DNA from: Mactromeris polynyma
Taxonomy: Eukaryota > Mollusca > Bivalvia > Venerida > Mactridae
DNA: 64,000 nt
Assembly: GCA_032209605.1 (NCBI GenBank)
Contig: JASFXZ010000044.1
Coordinates: 2,914,001-2,978,000, forward strand
Reading direction: 5' to 3'
In this document: positions 42,126 through 53,850 of the stretch, one piece after another
Layout: each line of letters begins with the position of its first letter
How positions within the stretch are numbered: position 1 is the stretch's first letter
The notes under the pieces: model-generated
Database searches by the model: none
What the model saw: the letters and a program-made list of their open reading frames with translations, nothing else
What the model was told of the DNA's origin: nothing
Translations under genes and position numbers: made by a program

Positions 42126-45100
42126 GTAAGTTTGTTTTAAATAGATTTTAATTCAACAATTTTAATTTGATTGTTTAAGCAGATAGAGTCATCTCTGTCT
42201 CTATAAATTTCCAAGAGTCTTAAACCCGGATAGATCTATACATATTGTTGTTTTTAATCTCGATAGATCTATCCATATTCTAAAAGTCGACACATTTTGG
42301 TTGATGCTATTGATATAAGCATGTATGTCTGTCACTATTTGTGTAACTGTATTATATTTTAAGACAAATCGATGAAAATGTACGCGTATACAGGCACATA
42401 ATCTGCAACATTGTACATAGCTTAATGAAGTTTTGTATGGTTATACAATTTGTATAATTATTTTTAAACAATTTTTGGTAGATCTATGTTGTTATGATAA
42501 AAATGCATCACTGCATGTAGAGCTATATATAGTGTGTACACATTGGTAGAGAAACTTAGCGACCTAGGACTAAGTCTTGACGACCAGTTTGATTTGACAT
42601 CATGGTGTTTTATTTACGCAATTTACTAAAAGTCGTCTGGGATTTCAAGAAGCTACCATCAGTAGGCCCCTAAGCGCTTCAATAATTATCGATTTATCTA
42701 TCTTTATCCTGTACAAGATCAATTAGTTAATTATCCCCCCACGAATTTCTCGTGCAATGTAATGGTAGACTAATCTGGAACGCAGTGTTAGGATACTACT
42801 GTGAAGTGTTAAACTTTGATCATTTGTTCTTATTCTCAATGTTACTCAGCTTTTTCTAAATAATCATTTCCGTATAACTTTTGCTTGCAGGACCAAAGAA
42901 TCGGCGGCGGACGTACAAGTAAAATTTCGTTTACAATTTTCCGACCTGTGGGAAAATCCGGAACTTGTAATAACCAACATGGCGCCCTCCTGGATCACAA
43001 AAGCCGGTGTATGGATTCCGGAGTTCTTTTTGTCAAAATTTCCATATGTTCAAGCAATAACATTACTCATGTTGTTGGCAGAACGTGCACTCAAAAATGA
43101 AAAGTAAGTTTACCTGCTAAATTTTGCGTATACTTTTATTGTTTTGCTAGTTTTAAAGGGTTTGTAATTTGTTTACATTACCCCGCCCACTTTTTATGCA
43201 ATAACTCTTCCTTCATTCAATTATTCATGGCCATAGGATACTTTATATTGACTTTGAACGACGCTCATCAAATTGTGGGCGGGGCGTTGCCAAGGTTACA
43301 AATGGGGTTGATGTCAATGCTGCATGACATCTTTCATCAGACTCGGGTCGTAGGAAATTCCAATTTGTGCAAGAAGCAGCTGAAAGGGGGGGGGGGCATA
43401 TAGATTTGCCCTTGTCCGTCCGTCACCCCGTCCGTCACAAAATCTTGTGTCACTCATATCTCTAAAATGATATGAGCCGGAGTCATTAAACTTTACAGGA
43501 ATGTTCACCAGCATATGAAGTTGTGCACCTGGGGTTTCATGTTTGGCTGTGCCCAGTAAGTGCAAAGTTATGGCCCTTGACTTAGTTAAAATATAGCCTA
43601 CAGAGAATGCAATATTGTGTCACACATATCTCCAAAAGTATATGAGCCAGAGTTACAAGACTTTACAGAAATGTTCACATGCATGTGTTATATATTGCAC
43701 CTGGGGATTCATAATTCGGTGAGCCCAGTAAGTGCAAAGTTATGGCCCTTGATTTATTGAAAATATAGCATACAGAGCGTGCGATTTTGTGTCGCGCATA
43801 TCTCCAACAGTATATCAGCTACATTCACCAAACAGTACAGGAATGTTCACCAACCTGTGTAGTTGTGCACCTGGGGTTTCGTGTTTGCCTGTGTCCAGTA
43901 AGTGCAAAGTTATGGCCCTTGACTTATCACCATAATCAGTACAGTTGTTGACTTGGTAATTTTGATATCCATTCACAAACTATGAGCGGAATAATAGCAT
44001 TTGCATTTGTGACAAAGGCTGCAAGTGGGAGCATCTGTGTCCTATGGACGCATTCTAGTTTAATTACATTCGTCATTAACACAGATCTATTCTATACAAA
44101 ATTCCGTGGCATTGTCTTGCTCAGACAAACACCTATATCTTAACTAGACTTTCAACATGGGGTACAAGCTTAACTTTTGAGTCAGGTTGCCATTGATGAG
44201 AACTTCGGTTGTGTGTTCGAGCACATCAGTGACACTTTTCCCCCTTTATTTACTTTAATGACTTCAGCAGGTTTGTTGGTCCACTCTGGTTGAATCTCAA
44301 ATGCATATAAAATATGCAGCTCAAAATGGTTGCTAATGGATGCAGAAATACTGTATTGAAATATCCTGTGCATGTATGAAGCTTTTTTGAAACAATGTAT
44401 TTTATGAAACTGGTTCATTTCGGGCTAATTAAGAAAATAACATGATGCATGGTGTCTGTCATGACATCTGTTGTTTTAATTTTCTGTTAAGTTGAAATTA
44501 ACTTAATGTTTTCAGGTATCCTCCTATGAGTCCAGAAGTTATATACACAGTAGCTGCACTGTGTTTCATTTCTGGTGTGTTCATGACAGCGAAGTTACAA
44601 GTTAGATTCTCGTGCATATTATACTCTGCGGTACTAGTGTATCTCACATTTAATGCATACACAAATAAACAGTTCAACTACTCAAGGCATGTTAGGGTAA
44701 GTGTGTTGTTAAAATACATTAATAAAATGCCTAGTTTGTTTAAGGCCTTAACATTGCCTGTTTCCTGAGGTGCGTTTTAAGAGGTAGGAAAAATAGAATA
44801 TTTATTGGTCAATGATTTTTGTTTGTTAATTTTACTGCCGAATATTGCCTGTTTCTCCTTCATCTTTCCATCCCCCCCCCCAGCTCTGACTGAATTTCTT
44901 TTTATTAAGTCAGGTTTTTGTGTATTTTACCTTTTATAAAAGAATCTTTGCTCTTACATCACCTCATATATATATAACAACACCAGCCACAGACGAAAAA
45001 ATATAGACAACCATTACCTTATTTCCCCAAATTTTGGATTTATTGTGCTTATTTTCCAACTTGAAAAGGCACAGTCAGTAACACTGTTTTCTAAAAAATA

Positions 45101-46406
45101 ACGGTTGGTGCCACATAGGGCTAGTAGCAGTGCCATTTCTTAAACATAGGAAATGTAGTCCCTACCTTTCGATAGGTAGCATGATCTGACAGTGCCTGGT
45201 CTGATGGAGGCCATTTTGTATTCAAGCAACTTTTATACCTTAGCTACTTTCCTTGCTTGCTTCCCATACCATGTATACCTAAGAAAGATAAATCTGTACC
45301 CATTTGTCCAAACTGTTTTTCATCATTTTATAGGAACAGATATGTTTAGACCTTGCATAAAATAACAAAATAACTTGTTATTAATGTACATTATGCAAGT
45401 ATGCAGCAGATTTCATTCAGTTGTTATCAACTAAATTCAAGTGACTTGTTTCTCAATAATTCAAAACAGAACAGAATAGTTCATTTGACTTGTACAAACT
45501 GGTCATGGTCCAGAATATAGTGAATAATAAAGATGTGAAATAAAACAAAACAAAAAACACATTCATTGAAACAAAAAAAACACATACATTATATATGTGT
45601 ATGAACATTAGAGAAAGAACAATACTAATTCAATATTTAATAACATGTACATGTAATTATCGAGAAAAAAACAAACAAACAAACAAACACACACACATAT
45701 TTAGAATAATTTAGTATCAGTACCACTAGTTTGCAATTAACACTATTTAAATGAAATCACCTCATGAACTAGCAAAAATGATGTATATATTTTGAAGTGT
45801 AGTTCTTGAGACGATTGCATTTTGTCTGTTTGATCATTTAACATTTATTCTTGTCTGAATCTTTTCCAGAATCGGATATCAGGAAAACATCTCGGCTGTT
45901 TGGGAGTATATCTCATCTATTCTTTCATAAAAAGCAACAAAGATTCTAAGTTGATTCATAGACTTGGTGAAATATGTATCGCTATTTACCTCCTTGGTAG
46001 TGCTTATCTTATAAATGAAAGCTACGAGGATAGACGTGCAATCATGGAACATATTCCAGGGGGTGATTACGCTCGGTATTTCATCACTCTGCTGTATGCG
46101 TGCTGCGGACTCTGCTTCCTGTCCGGTTACTTCCTTAGGGATATATCAATGACCATGGCATTCCTACTTGGTACAATTACAATGTTAGTGGACGCAAAGT
46201 TTTCATACTGGTCATATCGCGGCATGGCGTATTGGACACAGATGCGACTTGTTATCGACAGCGTCAATATGATCGTAGGCTTCTTCGTGTTAATGAATCA
46301 TTACGAGAATCTCTCAGCGGAAGACAATGAAGCGATACGATTGGCTCACGAGGAACAGGAAGATGAGGGTGAAAATGAAGAAGATAAACATGACAAACAA
46401 GAATAA
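42091..46406 (+). CDS. TMEM101: Transmembrane protein 101 (TMEM101), complete, four coding exons
   Basis: Exons 42091-42125, 42891-43103, 44516-44696 and 45870-46406 join in phase with GT/AG borders, giving 321 codons. Recognition rests on similarity to vertebrate TMEM101 (about 257 residues) in ML-AERA near residue 75, HIPGGDYARY, FLSGYFL and the YW...Q-R segment near the end. About eight hydrophobic segments are visible, roughly at 62-77, 90-107, 110-130, 150-166, 180-196, 222-245, 248-262 and 284-300. The N-terminus is charged and cytosol-like, and the C-tail is strongly acidic (Glu/Asp-rich), longer than in vertebrates. The molecular function of the family is poorly known; human TMEM101 was reported from an overexpression screen for NF-kB activation. 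The ATG at 42091 has a good Kozak context (A at -3, G at +4). The frame stays open upstream, so a longer N-terminus is possible. Confidence 0.88.
42891..43103 (+). CDS. TMEM101: TMEM101 coding exon 2
   Basis: Starts after TTGCTTGCAG and ends before GTAAGTT. It codes for an amphipathic lead-in and the first membrane segment with the family motif MLLAERA. Enters after two bases of a Gly codon and leaves after two bases of a Lys codon. Confidence 0.9.
43430..44055 (+). mobile_element. Pearl-like element with three ~178-bp internal units
   Basis: Units begin near 43438, 43612 and 43787, each with ATATCTCCAAAAG-like and TTATGGCCCTTGA words. The end GTCCTATGGACGCATTCTA matches the other copy in reverse. 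A short GTCCGTCCGTCAC run lies at the left end. Inside TMEM101 intron 2. The architecture resembles pearl/Helitron-like bivalve elements; the class is inferred. Confidence 0.6.
44516..44696 (+). CDS. TMEM101: TMEM101 coding exon 3
   Basis: Acceptor TGTTTTCAG, donor GTAAGTG. It codes for two membrane segments (EVIYTVAALCFISGVFM and the CILYSAVLVYLTF run) and ends in phase 0 after an Arg codon. Confidence 0.9.
45870..46406 (+). CDS. TMEM101: TMEM101 coding exon 4 (C-terminal)
   Basis: Acceptor CTTTTCCAG, reading phase 0, 178 codons then TAA. It holds the remaining membrane segments, the most conserved part of the family (HIPGG... and FLSGY), and an acidic tail of about 30 residues ending in DKQE. 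The exon is slightly GC-richer than its flanks, as expected for real coding sequence. Confidence 0.92.
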   Translation, partial: NRISGKHLGCLGVYLIYSFIKSNKDSKLIHRLGEICIAIYLLGSAYLINESYEDRRAIMEHIPGGDYARYFITLLYACCGLCFLSGYFLRDISMTMAFLLGTITMLVDAKFSYWSYRGMAYWTQMRLVIDSVNMIVGFFVLMNHYENLSAEDNEAIRLAHEEQEDEGENEEDKHDKQE

Positions 46407-46407
46407 A
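46402..46407 (+). promoter_or_regulatory. AATAAA polyadenylation signal overlapping the TMEM101 stop codon
   Basis: The last sense codon GAA, the TAA stop and the next A spell AATAAA. A second AATAAA lies about 65 bases further on, near 46472. Either could end the transcript, so the 3'UTR may be very short. Confidence 0.45.
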
Positions 46408-46550
46408 TGAATATTAAAACCTCCACAAGTGCTTCATTTCAGTCAGATTTTATATTGAAGGAAAACTCTGTTAATAAATCATTAACATTTGTACAGGGAC
46501 CAAGAGTATTAATTTGAGAACAGTCTCGCTGCTCAATTTATTTCTAACAA

Positions 46551-46631
46551 ATATATCAAGGACCCAACACTGTTGTAACTCCAATGTATTTATATAGGAG
46601 TTACGACAGTGTTGCGTTGAGCCGTCGATAT
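46551..46631. repeat. Small foldback element (family B), copy 2
   Basis: AACACTGTTGTAACTCC pairs with GGAGTTACGACAGTGTT, with loop AATGTATTTATATA. It shares the inner ACTCC...ATTTATATAGGAGT part with copy 1. About 150 bases after the TMEM101 stop, so it may be in its 3'UTR. Confidence 0.75.
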
Positions 46632-46662
46632 ACTTTATTGGTATGTTTTAGTAAATATTCAG

Positions 46663-46822
46663 ATTTAAAGTAAATCCTCACTTTAATACCACCTCCATAT
46701 TAAGACCATCTCACTGTTACAAACACAATTTTGCTCTTTATTCAACCTCAATATTATGACCACCTCACAATCGGGCCAGTTTTCAAGGGTCCCATGGGTG
46801 GTCTTATTATTGAGGTTTCCTG
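46663..46822 (+). mobile_element. AGTAAATCCTC MITE copy downstream of TMEM101
   Basis: Diverged left end AAGTAAATCCTCACTTTAAT, right TTATTGAGGTTTCCTG. Internal words are shared with the family. Confidence 0.5.
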
Positions 46823-47013
46823 TTCTATATCACATACAGAATATCGCGTGATTAAAATCCTTTTAAGTTTAGAACATTTTATGTTAAAAATATGATTTAG
46901 GAGATCAATCTCAAGCTTTAGAACCTGCAATGCAGGGACTTCAGTATTTGGCTAGTGATTTTATATTCCAACCAGAAATAAGTAATGAAATTAAGGAATA
47001 TAAGATGAGGGGT

Positions 47014-47078
47014 AAAAGTGAAGCTAGTCTTTCTGCATCTAAATAAAGACAAGCAGACTTATTTTGCTTTCACTCCTT
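47014..47078. repeat. Foldback family C, copy 3
   Basis: AAAGTGAAGCTAGTCTTTCT pairs with AAGCAGACTTATTTTGCTTT and CACT. Followed by CCTTGAAA as in copy 2. Confidence 0.55.
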
Positions 47079-47894
47079 GAAAAAGTATGTATAAAATGAC
47101 GCATTGTTCCAGTAATACTGAATATCTTCATCTAAAAAAGGCTGATTTTTATGTCACTTCTTATAATTGCCACTGATTCAAAAGTGAGTATTTATAAGAG
47201 ATTGTAAAGCACTGCATTGAAGTTTTAAATAGTTTTAGGGGTTTGCAAAACCAAAGGCTTTAAACGAAGTGTCAAATATTCTCTTCCTTTTTCATGAAAT
47301 ATTACTTGGCCCTCATTTTGAGATGTTTACTCAAACATAGAAGTAAGTGTTCTGGTAAAGACCCAGTTTCATTGGACATCTTAATTATCATAATAATATA
47401 ATCAGAATAAATATTTCCAGAAGATGTATATTTTACTTAAAATGTATTGCAGTAACTTGCCTTATCAAATATATTATGGATGGTGTGTTATCAAACTTTA
47501 TTGTTCTTCTGTGTTCAATACTCATGTACATGTACAACATATATTTTCTACAAATTTTGTAATTGTATAAATTGTAACCAAGAATTAGGCTTTAAATGCA
47601 GAGTTAGTGTATTTTATAATGATTTTCAATTTTATTACCCTGGACTAGTTTTCTGTTTAGTACACATCTTGTCTATTCATGTATTGCTTGACATTTATAT
47701 CGTGTATCAATTTTATGTTGTGAAATTTCATAACCTGTTGTTTTATTAATTATTCTAAATTAATTTATATGTTCAAATGTACACTCACACATAAATTTTA
47801 TATGAATATAATTCAAAACAAAATTTTGCTTGGTTCGTTTTTTTTCATATTGCCAAAATTAGCTTGTACACTGTTTCTTCGTTACAGTATAGCA

Positions 47895-48735
47895 TCAGAA
47901 TATCACAAGTTCTCTCCCCTTCTCTGTCCCTCGTATAGTATATGTATATATTGATCTGTACAAGTTAATTTTGCCAATTAAGATTGTCACAAGTTCTCTC
48001 CCCTTCTCTGTCCCTCGTATAGTATATGTATATATTGATCTATACAAGTTCATTTTGCCAATTAAGATTGTCACAAGTTCTCTCCCCTTCTACATCCCTT
48101 GTATAGTATATGTATATATTGATCTATACAAGTTCATTTTGCCAATTAAAATTGTCACAAGTTCTCTCCCCTTCTCTGTCCCTCGTATAGTATATGTATA
48201 TATTGATCTATACAAGTTAATTTTGCCAATTAAGATTGTCACAAGTTCTCTCCCCTTCTCTATCCCTTCTTTAGTGTATGTATATATTGATCCATACAAG
48301 TTCATTTTGCCAATTAAGATTGTCACAAGTTCTCTCCCCTTCTCTGTCCCTTCTTTAGTGTATGTATATATTGATCCATACAAGTTCATTTTGTCAATTA
48401 AGATTGTCACAAGTTCTCTCCCCTTCTCTGTCCCTTCTTTAGTGTATGTATATATTGATCAATACAAGTTCATTTTGCCAATTAAGATTGTCACAAGTTC
48501 TCTCCCCTTCTCTGTCCCTTCTTTAGTGTATGTATATATTGATCCATACAAGTTCATTTTGCCAATTAAGATTGTCACAAGTTCTCTCCCCTTCTCTGTC
48601 CCTTCTATAGTATATGTATGTATTGATCAATACAAGTTCATTTTGCCAATTAAGATTGTCACAAGTTCTCTCCCCTTCTCTGTCCCTTCTATAGTATATG
48701 TATGTATTCAATAATTGAAATATACGAGTTAATTT
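47895..48735. repeat. 84-bp tandem repeat, ~10 copies
   Basis: Unit begins near GATTGTCACAAGTTCTCTCC and includes TATATTGATC and TTTTGCCAATTAA. Starts fall at about 47910 and every 84 bases to 48666. The period is 28 codons, giving a spurious 247-codon frame. The unit contains one arm of the GTTCTCTCCC MITE. Confidence 0.93.
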
Positions 48736-48745
48736 TCACAATTAA

Positions 48746-48842
48746 GATTGTCACAAGTTCTCTCCCTTTCTATAGTATATGTGTATATTGCACTATATAT
48801 ACACATACTATAGAATGGGAGAGAATTCATGACAATCTCCTG
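48746..48842. mobile_element. Near-perfect hairpin MITE copy, same family
   Basis: AGATTGTCACAAGTTCTCTC at the left pairs with GAGAGAATTCATGACAATCT at the right around an AT-rich TATATATACAC centre. It closes the 84-bp array. Confidence 0.75.
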
Positions 48843-48973
48843 AGAACAATGTTGACAGTTGAACTATTCAGTGTTCCCAGGTTATTAACCAATATGGTTA
48901 TGTTCTTTTGCAAACAACTGGCTAACACTCGTGGATAAGTATTTGCAATAGTTATTTGCCAGGTATATAAGAC

Positions 48974-49329
48974 CACAGGAGATTTTCACAAGTTCTCTCC
49001 CCTTCTATAGTATATGTGTATATTGCACTATATATACATACAGGGCTCTAGAAATTATCTTTAAATACAATTGTCCTGGACTAGTGCACATGTTAATTTT
49101 GACTTGTCCGACATGAGATGCTAGTTGTACAAGCATAGAATAGGGTATGGAGAAATAGTTGAGTAGGCGTGCATAACAGACTTGTCCCAGACTAAGTCCA
49201 ACTCATCTGTTGGTAGCACGAATTGGCAATTAGACTTGTCCGGGACGTCGGGCTACTGGATTTCTAGAGCCCTGACATATGCATATACTATAGAAGGGGT
49301 ATAGAAGAGAACTGATGACAATCTCCTAT
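48974..49329. mobile_element. Palindromic MITE (GGAGATT...GTTCTCTCCC type), interrupted
   Basis: The left arm starts ACAGGAGATTTTCACAAGTT and the right arm ends ACTGATGACAATCTCCTATG. The centre holds a second element (49041-49274). Same family as 934-1089, 12078-12183, 16725-16862, 31593-31964 and 48746-48842. Confidence 0.7.
49041..49274. mobile_element. 234-bp MITE with CAGGGCTCTAGAAAT ends and 5-bp duplication
   Basis: Terminal inverted repeats CAGGGCTCTAGAAAT are exact at both ends, and ACATA flanks each side (49036-49040, 49275-49279). It splits another palindromic MITE (48974-49329), whose pre-insertion sequence can be read by removing it. Short GACTTGTCC words recur inside. Confidence 0.85.
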
Positions 49330-49364
49330 GTACGAGACAGTTAGTTGATCTATTCAATTTATAC

Positions 49365-49640
49365 AGTGCGGTTATATTAACCGCGAACTTCGGCATATGA
49401 AATATCCTGGACCATTACTTTTCAAAATAGTTGCATTGAATTGTTCGTGTTTGTCCATTAAGCATGATGGAGAAAACGTCGCTGTTTTGATAGAAAAGTA
49501 AGCCAAACAGCAGTTATAGCTTTACACACGAGAGCATTTCCGAACCTAAACTGGCATGGATCGGTCATGAAAGTTCATACACCTGTTCGCGGTCAATCTG
49601 ACAGCAGAAACACTGGGTAACCAACCAGAGAAGTGGTTCA
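49365..49640 (+). repeat. ~260-bp dispersed repeat, copy 2
   Basis: AACAGCAGTTATAGC, ATGAAAGTTCATACACCTGT and TTCGCGGTCAATCTGACAGC are shared with 32800-33070. Confidence 0.55.
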
Positions 49641-50496
49641 GAAATATAACCAGTACATGAGCTTTTGATCTTTATTTTTGATCTTTTAATAATTAATAAG
49701 TAAAAGATGAAAACTGCATGCATGAAATAAAACTTGATATATCACAAATTCTGACAGAATGGACAAAGAACAAGGAATGTGACAAACAGAGACATGGAAA
49801 CAAGACATAAACAAGTTTATCTAGATTAATTACATATAAATCTTGAAAATCAAATGAAAATATCAACTATAAATGTTTCTGTATTTATAGTGTTTGCTAC
49901 TATTTTCGCGTTACTTCCGGTTTCGCGGTACATGTAATATGGTATTTTGACAACAAAACATACATTGAAACAATTTGGCATAATAGGAAAAATACGGAAA
50001 AGAAATATTGTCATCATTCATCACCTGCAAAATATTTGAAAGAAGAAACTGAACACAAAAGAAAATCGAAGTAAGATTTTTGTCTGTTACGTTACTTTGT
50101 TAGTACCGCGAAAATACAAGCAACAGTATAACAAGTTTTCAATCTTAGATATCTTTTTGCATTTATTGAATTGAAACCGTAAATGTATTTTGTAATTAGT
50201 AAAGCGGTATTGTGATTACATACTTGGGTACAATTATTTCCTTTTAACAATAACATTATTTTAAATGACTCAGTGAGTAATCATAGGAATTGGAAAAAGT
50301 TGACGTCACAATTTAATTCTACCAAAATTATAAGTTCAATGTCAAACAAAAAGCCCAAAAAAACAAAATCCGTGAAGTGACAGAATGTTCAAACCCAATA
50401 CATTTGTACATGTACACTATAATTGTGAAAAACAATCAATCATATCAATTTAACAAATGTAAACAGTCATGCGATGTTTTTATTATATAACATATA

Positions 50497-50675
50497 CAGT
50501 AAAACCTCACCTAAAAACCATCTCAATAATAAGACCACCGCGAATTTAAGAACACAATCTTCCAAGTCAATGTTCACAGTTTTGCTTTTTATGCTACCTC
50601 AATATTAAGACCATCTCAATAAGAAGACCAGTTTTCACGAGTCCCAAAGGTGGTCTTATTATTGAGGTTTTACAG
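50497..50675 (+). mobile_element. CAGTAAAACCTC MITE copy, TA-flanked
   Basis: TA, CAGTAAAACCTCACCTAAAA to TTATTGAGGTTTTACAG, TA. One of the best preserved copies. Confidence 0.7.
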
Positions 50676-51849
50676 TATGTATGTTTTCCTTAATTCTGTT
50701 TAATTTCTGAGCATAATAAACAAAGCGCAACAAACTGGGTGTAGAGACCACTCTTAGAAAACTCCTTGCCATTGGTCAATTCTTCAACACTGACCTCAGA
50801 ACGAACCAATCAGAAGCTAGAGTTTTCAGAATGGTCTCCAAATTGAGATATATAACCTCAGCCCCTGGCATTTACAAATTTCATCTTGATTATCTCTACA
50901 ACACATGAGCAATGGAATACATATCCCTAGTTAAAAAAAAATCTAAAAAAATCTTTATTGGTACAGAATTATAATCAGGTATTAAATACATTCTCCTTGG
51001 CATTAAAGTGGCATTATATTTTTTTTTCTTCTCTGATGGCTGCATGGCAGTTTCTAAGCACCCAAACTGTATGTCTTTAACAAAACGACCTTCTGTTAGT
51101 TTGATATTGACCAGTTTCTAAACCAACAGTTGTCTATTTTTTACATCAAAAATGAAAGTAGGGATTTCATAAATCATACAGGATGTTCTTAATTATCATT
51201 TTGATTCTGAACAGGGAACAACATTATGTTTCATTACAGCAAAAACGTTTTTTATTCGTATTTTTATGTAAGAAATTGTCCCATTCAACAGTTTCTGTCA
51301 ACAGTTATTCAGGGAAATCAAAGTATCTTAGAGACATTAGGAGATAAGTCTTTTATTTATTGCAAATTATGTCCAATTCAGCGAAACAAAGAACATTTTC
51401 TTCGGCACAAATGTCATTCCTTACCAAATATGTAAAATGAGTTTTTTTCTTATACATTAATTAAACAAAATATGTAATGGCGCTTTAACAATGAAAAAAA
51501 TATTTAAGAAATAAATAATACAAAAAATAGATAAAAGCTAAACTTAAAATCAATTCCATCACCACAGCAGCTTAACCTAGCAACAATGTCACCCTCTTAC
51601 CTTGGAAATCATAGCATTAATTGTGTTGCTTTTTTAAGTTTTCACTACACGTATTAGACGTGAAAAAGCAGAAAATAGACGGAAAAATATAAAGCTGCAG
51701 AAGAAATGTCTAATTGCATTAAAATCCGGAGAAATGAATGAGGAGCTTTAAGAAAATTGGAAAGCAAAATATGTTAGTATGATATTAAATATAAGTTCTG
51801 ATTACTATGGAAAATGATTCAAACTTTATTAAAAAGCTTCTGTATAACA

Positions 51850-52150
51850 GTTGAAATAATTTCCCCACCCACTGAAGAGTTCCAGGATGAAGGTAGCAAA
51901 GTGTCAGAATAAATACCCCACCCACTAAAGAGTTCCAGGATGAAGGTAACAGTGTCAGAATAATTATCCCACCCATTAAAGAGTTTCAGGATGAAGGTAG
52001 CAAAGTGTCAGAATAACTACCCCACCCACTAAAGAGTTCCAGGATGAAGGTAGCAAAGTGTCAGAGTAATTACCCCACTCACTAAAGAGTTCCAGGATGA
52101 AGGTATAAAAGTATCCGAATAGTTATCCCACCCAATGAAGAGTACCAACC
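51850..52150. repeat. ~54-bp tandem repeat, ~5 copies
   Basis: Unit includes CCCACCCACTAAAGAGTTCC and AGGATGAAGGTAGCAAAGTG, with spacing of 51 to 54 bases. Confidence 0.88.
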
Positions 52151-53705
52151 TGAATGTAGCATTGAGTCAGACACTAAAACAAATCAAGAATAGGAACTCC
52201 TTAACTTACAGATATATTCTACAAATGCATCAGTTACATGATTGTGTATTTAAAGCAGGTCAATAACAAATACCTGATATTTATGATTCTATCAGATAAC
52301 TGAATGTCACACTGACAATATGAACTAATTTACGAATACAAGTCACATAATTGATCAAATAATTTTTTTAATGAAACACCTTTTAACTACAATTTGAGTT
52401 TGCACACAAGTTCCAAAATTGTATCCTTACCAAAAAATGAGGTAAAATAATTCTATGACAAACCTTGAATAATTATATTAATACGAAAAACAAAAATTCA
52501 TAACAGCATATAATTTTCATCAAAATAACGAAACAAGTAACAGAAATGGCAATTATGAGCATTAAATAACAGAAGCATTGAGAAGCCCCCTAATTATTAT
52601 CCTTTTTTCTAAAACAAACAATCATTCTTTGTTTAAAGGCACTGCAAGCCTGCCTTATAAAGAGAAAATATAAGCAGATTTTCTAACTTAATAAAGGACA
52701 CAGCAAACGTCTTACAATTGTTTCATTGAAAAGTTGAAAACTATACACAAAAGATCGGAGGTTTTCTATACCATAAGGTAAATATGAATAACTTTTTTAT
52801 AAAAATCAATTAAACTTGCCCTTCTTTTAACTTTTCATCGAAGATTGTTGAAACTTGAAAAGGGGAGTAATTCACAAGTTGAAAGCATAGCATAAACCAG
52901 GAGGCCCGTTCTTAAAATTGGATACACATAATTATGATATTAAACATATTTTAACATAACATAAAGAATATACATGTATGAATATAAATGTTGAAGCTTG
53001 ATTTGACTGAATTCTACAAAGCAAAACAAATAGAAATAAAATTTCAATAATTAATTATACTTTACATACACTTGATTCAATAAGTTATGGTAAGATTTTA
53101 CACTTAAAGGTACATTCTTATAAATAAAAATTAAAAAAAATTAACAACAATGAATAAATGGCAACAAGAGAAGGTCTGCATATTGAGTTTTAAAGATGGT
53201 TGATTTTATGGGGACTGTTATGTCCACCTTTTTAAAACGTGTAGCTTTTTTCCCATCCTACCTACATAAGCAAATTCCAATGGAAGCAACTTGCATTCAG
53301 GTTCCCATACCAAATAGAATATGTTTCATTTAGTAGAGTGCTTAACCTACTGAACTAACCAGTTGGTAGTCTAACAGCACACCACCATACTTCTACGATT
53401 CTACCCCTTCCAACATTTGAGGCTCAACTACTGTTGGCAGTCAAACACTACTGCCACCATTAAAGTAAATTAAGGGTAAAAAGCCTGATGTGAGGCAGGA
53501 ACCCACAATCCCCATAAACACTAGTACAGCTTTCTAACAACTGAGCCTACCGGGCAGCCACCTAACCCCACATTACTACACCGGTCATATTCATGATACA
53601 CACTTCCCAAAAAGAAATGGTTTACTTAATACTTAAATCAGCCCATGATTTGATGATTTGACAAGGTAGAAGTAAAAAAATCTTGCTTTTTTTCAAAGTA
53701 CAATG

Positions 53706-53850
53706 CAGGGCTCTAGAAATCCACAAGCCTGACATCTCGGACTAATCTAATGCTGAATCTCGGACAACTAACTTCCTATGTCGGACAAGTCAAATTTTAC
53801 ATTTCCATTAGTGTAGGACAAGTGTCTTTGAAAAAAATTCTAGAGCCTTG
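53706..53850. mobile_element. Second copy of the CAGGGCTCTAGAAAT MITE, 145 bp
   Basis: Starts CAGGGCTCTAGAAATCC and ends TTCTAGAGCCTTG, flanked by CAATG and TAATG. Internally it shares TCGGACAA words with 49041-49274 but is shorter. Confidence 0.75.

Noticed and set aside
47971..48714. 247-codon frame with 28-residue repeats
   Set aside because: Product of the 84-bp array whose unit is MITE-derived; no flanking gene structure.
51226..51435. 69-codon frame with a C-x2-C...H pattern like a zinc finger
   Set aside because: Only one partial motif, spacing not typical of C2H2 fingers, no splice partners, very AT-rich.
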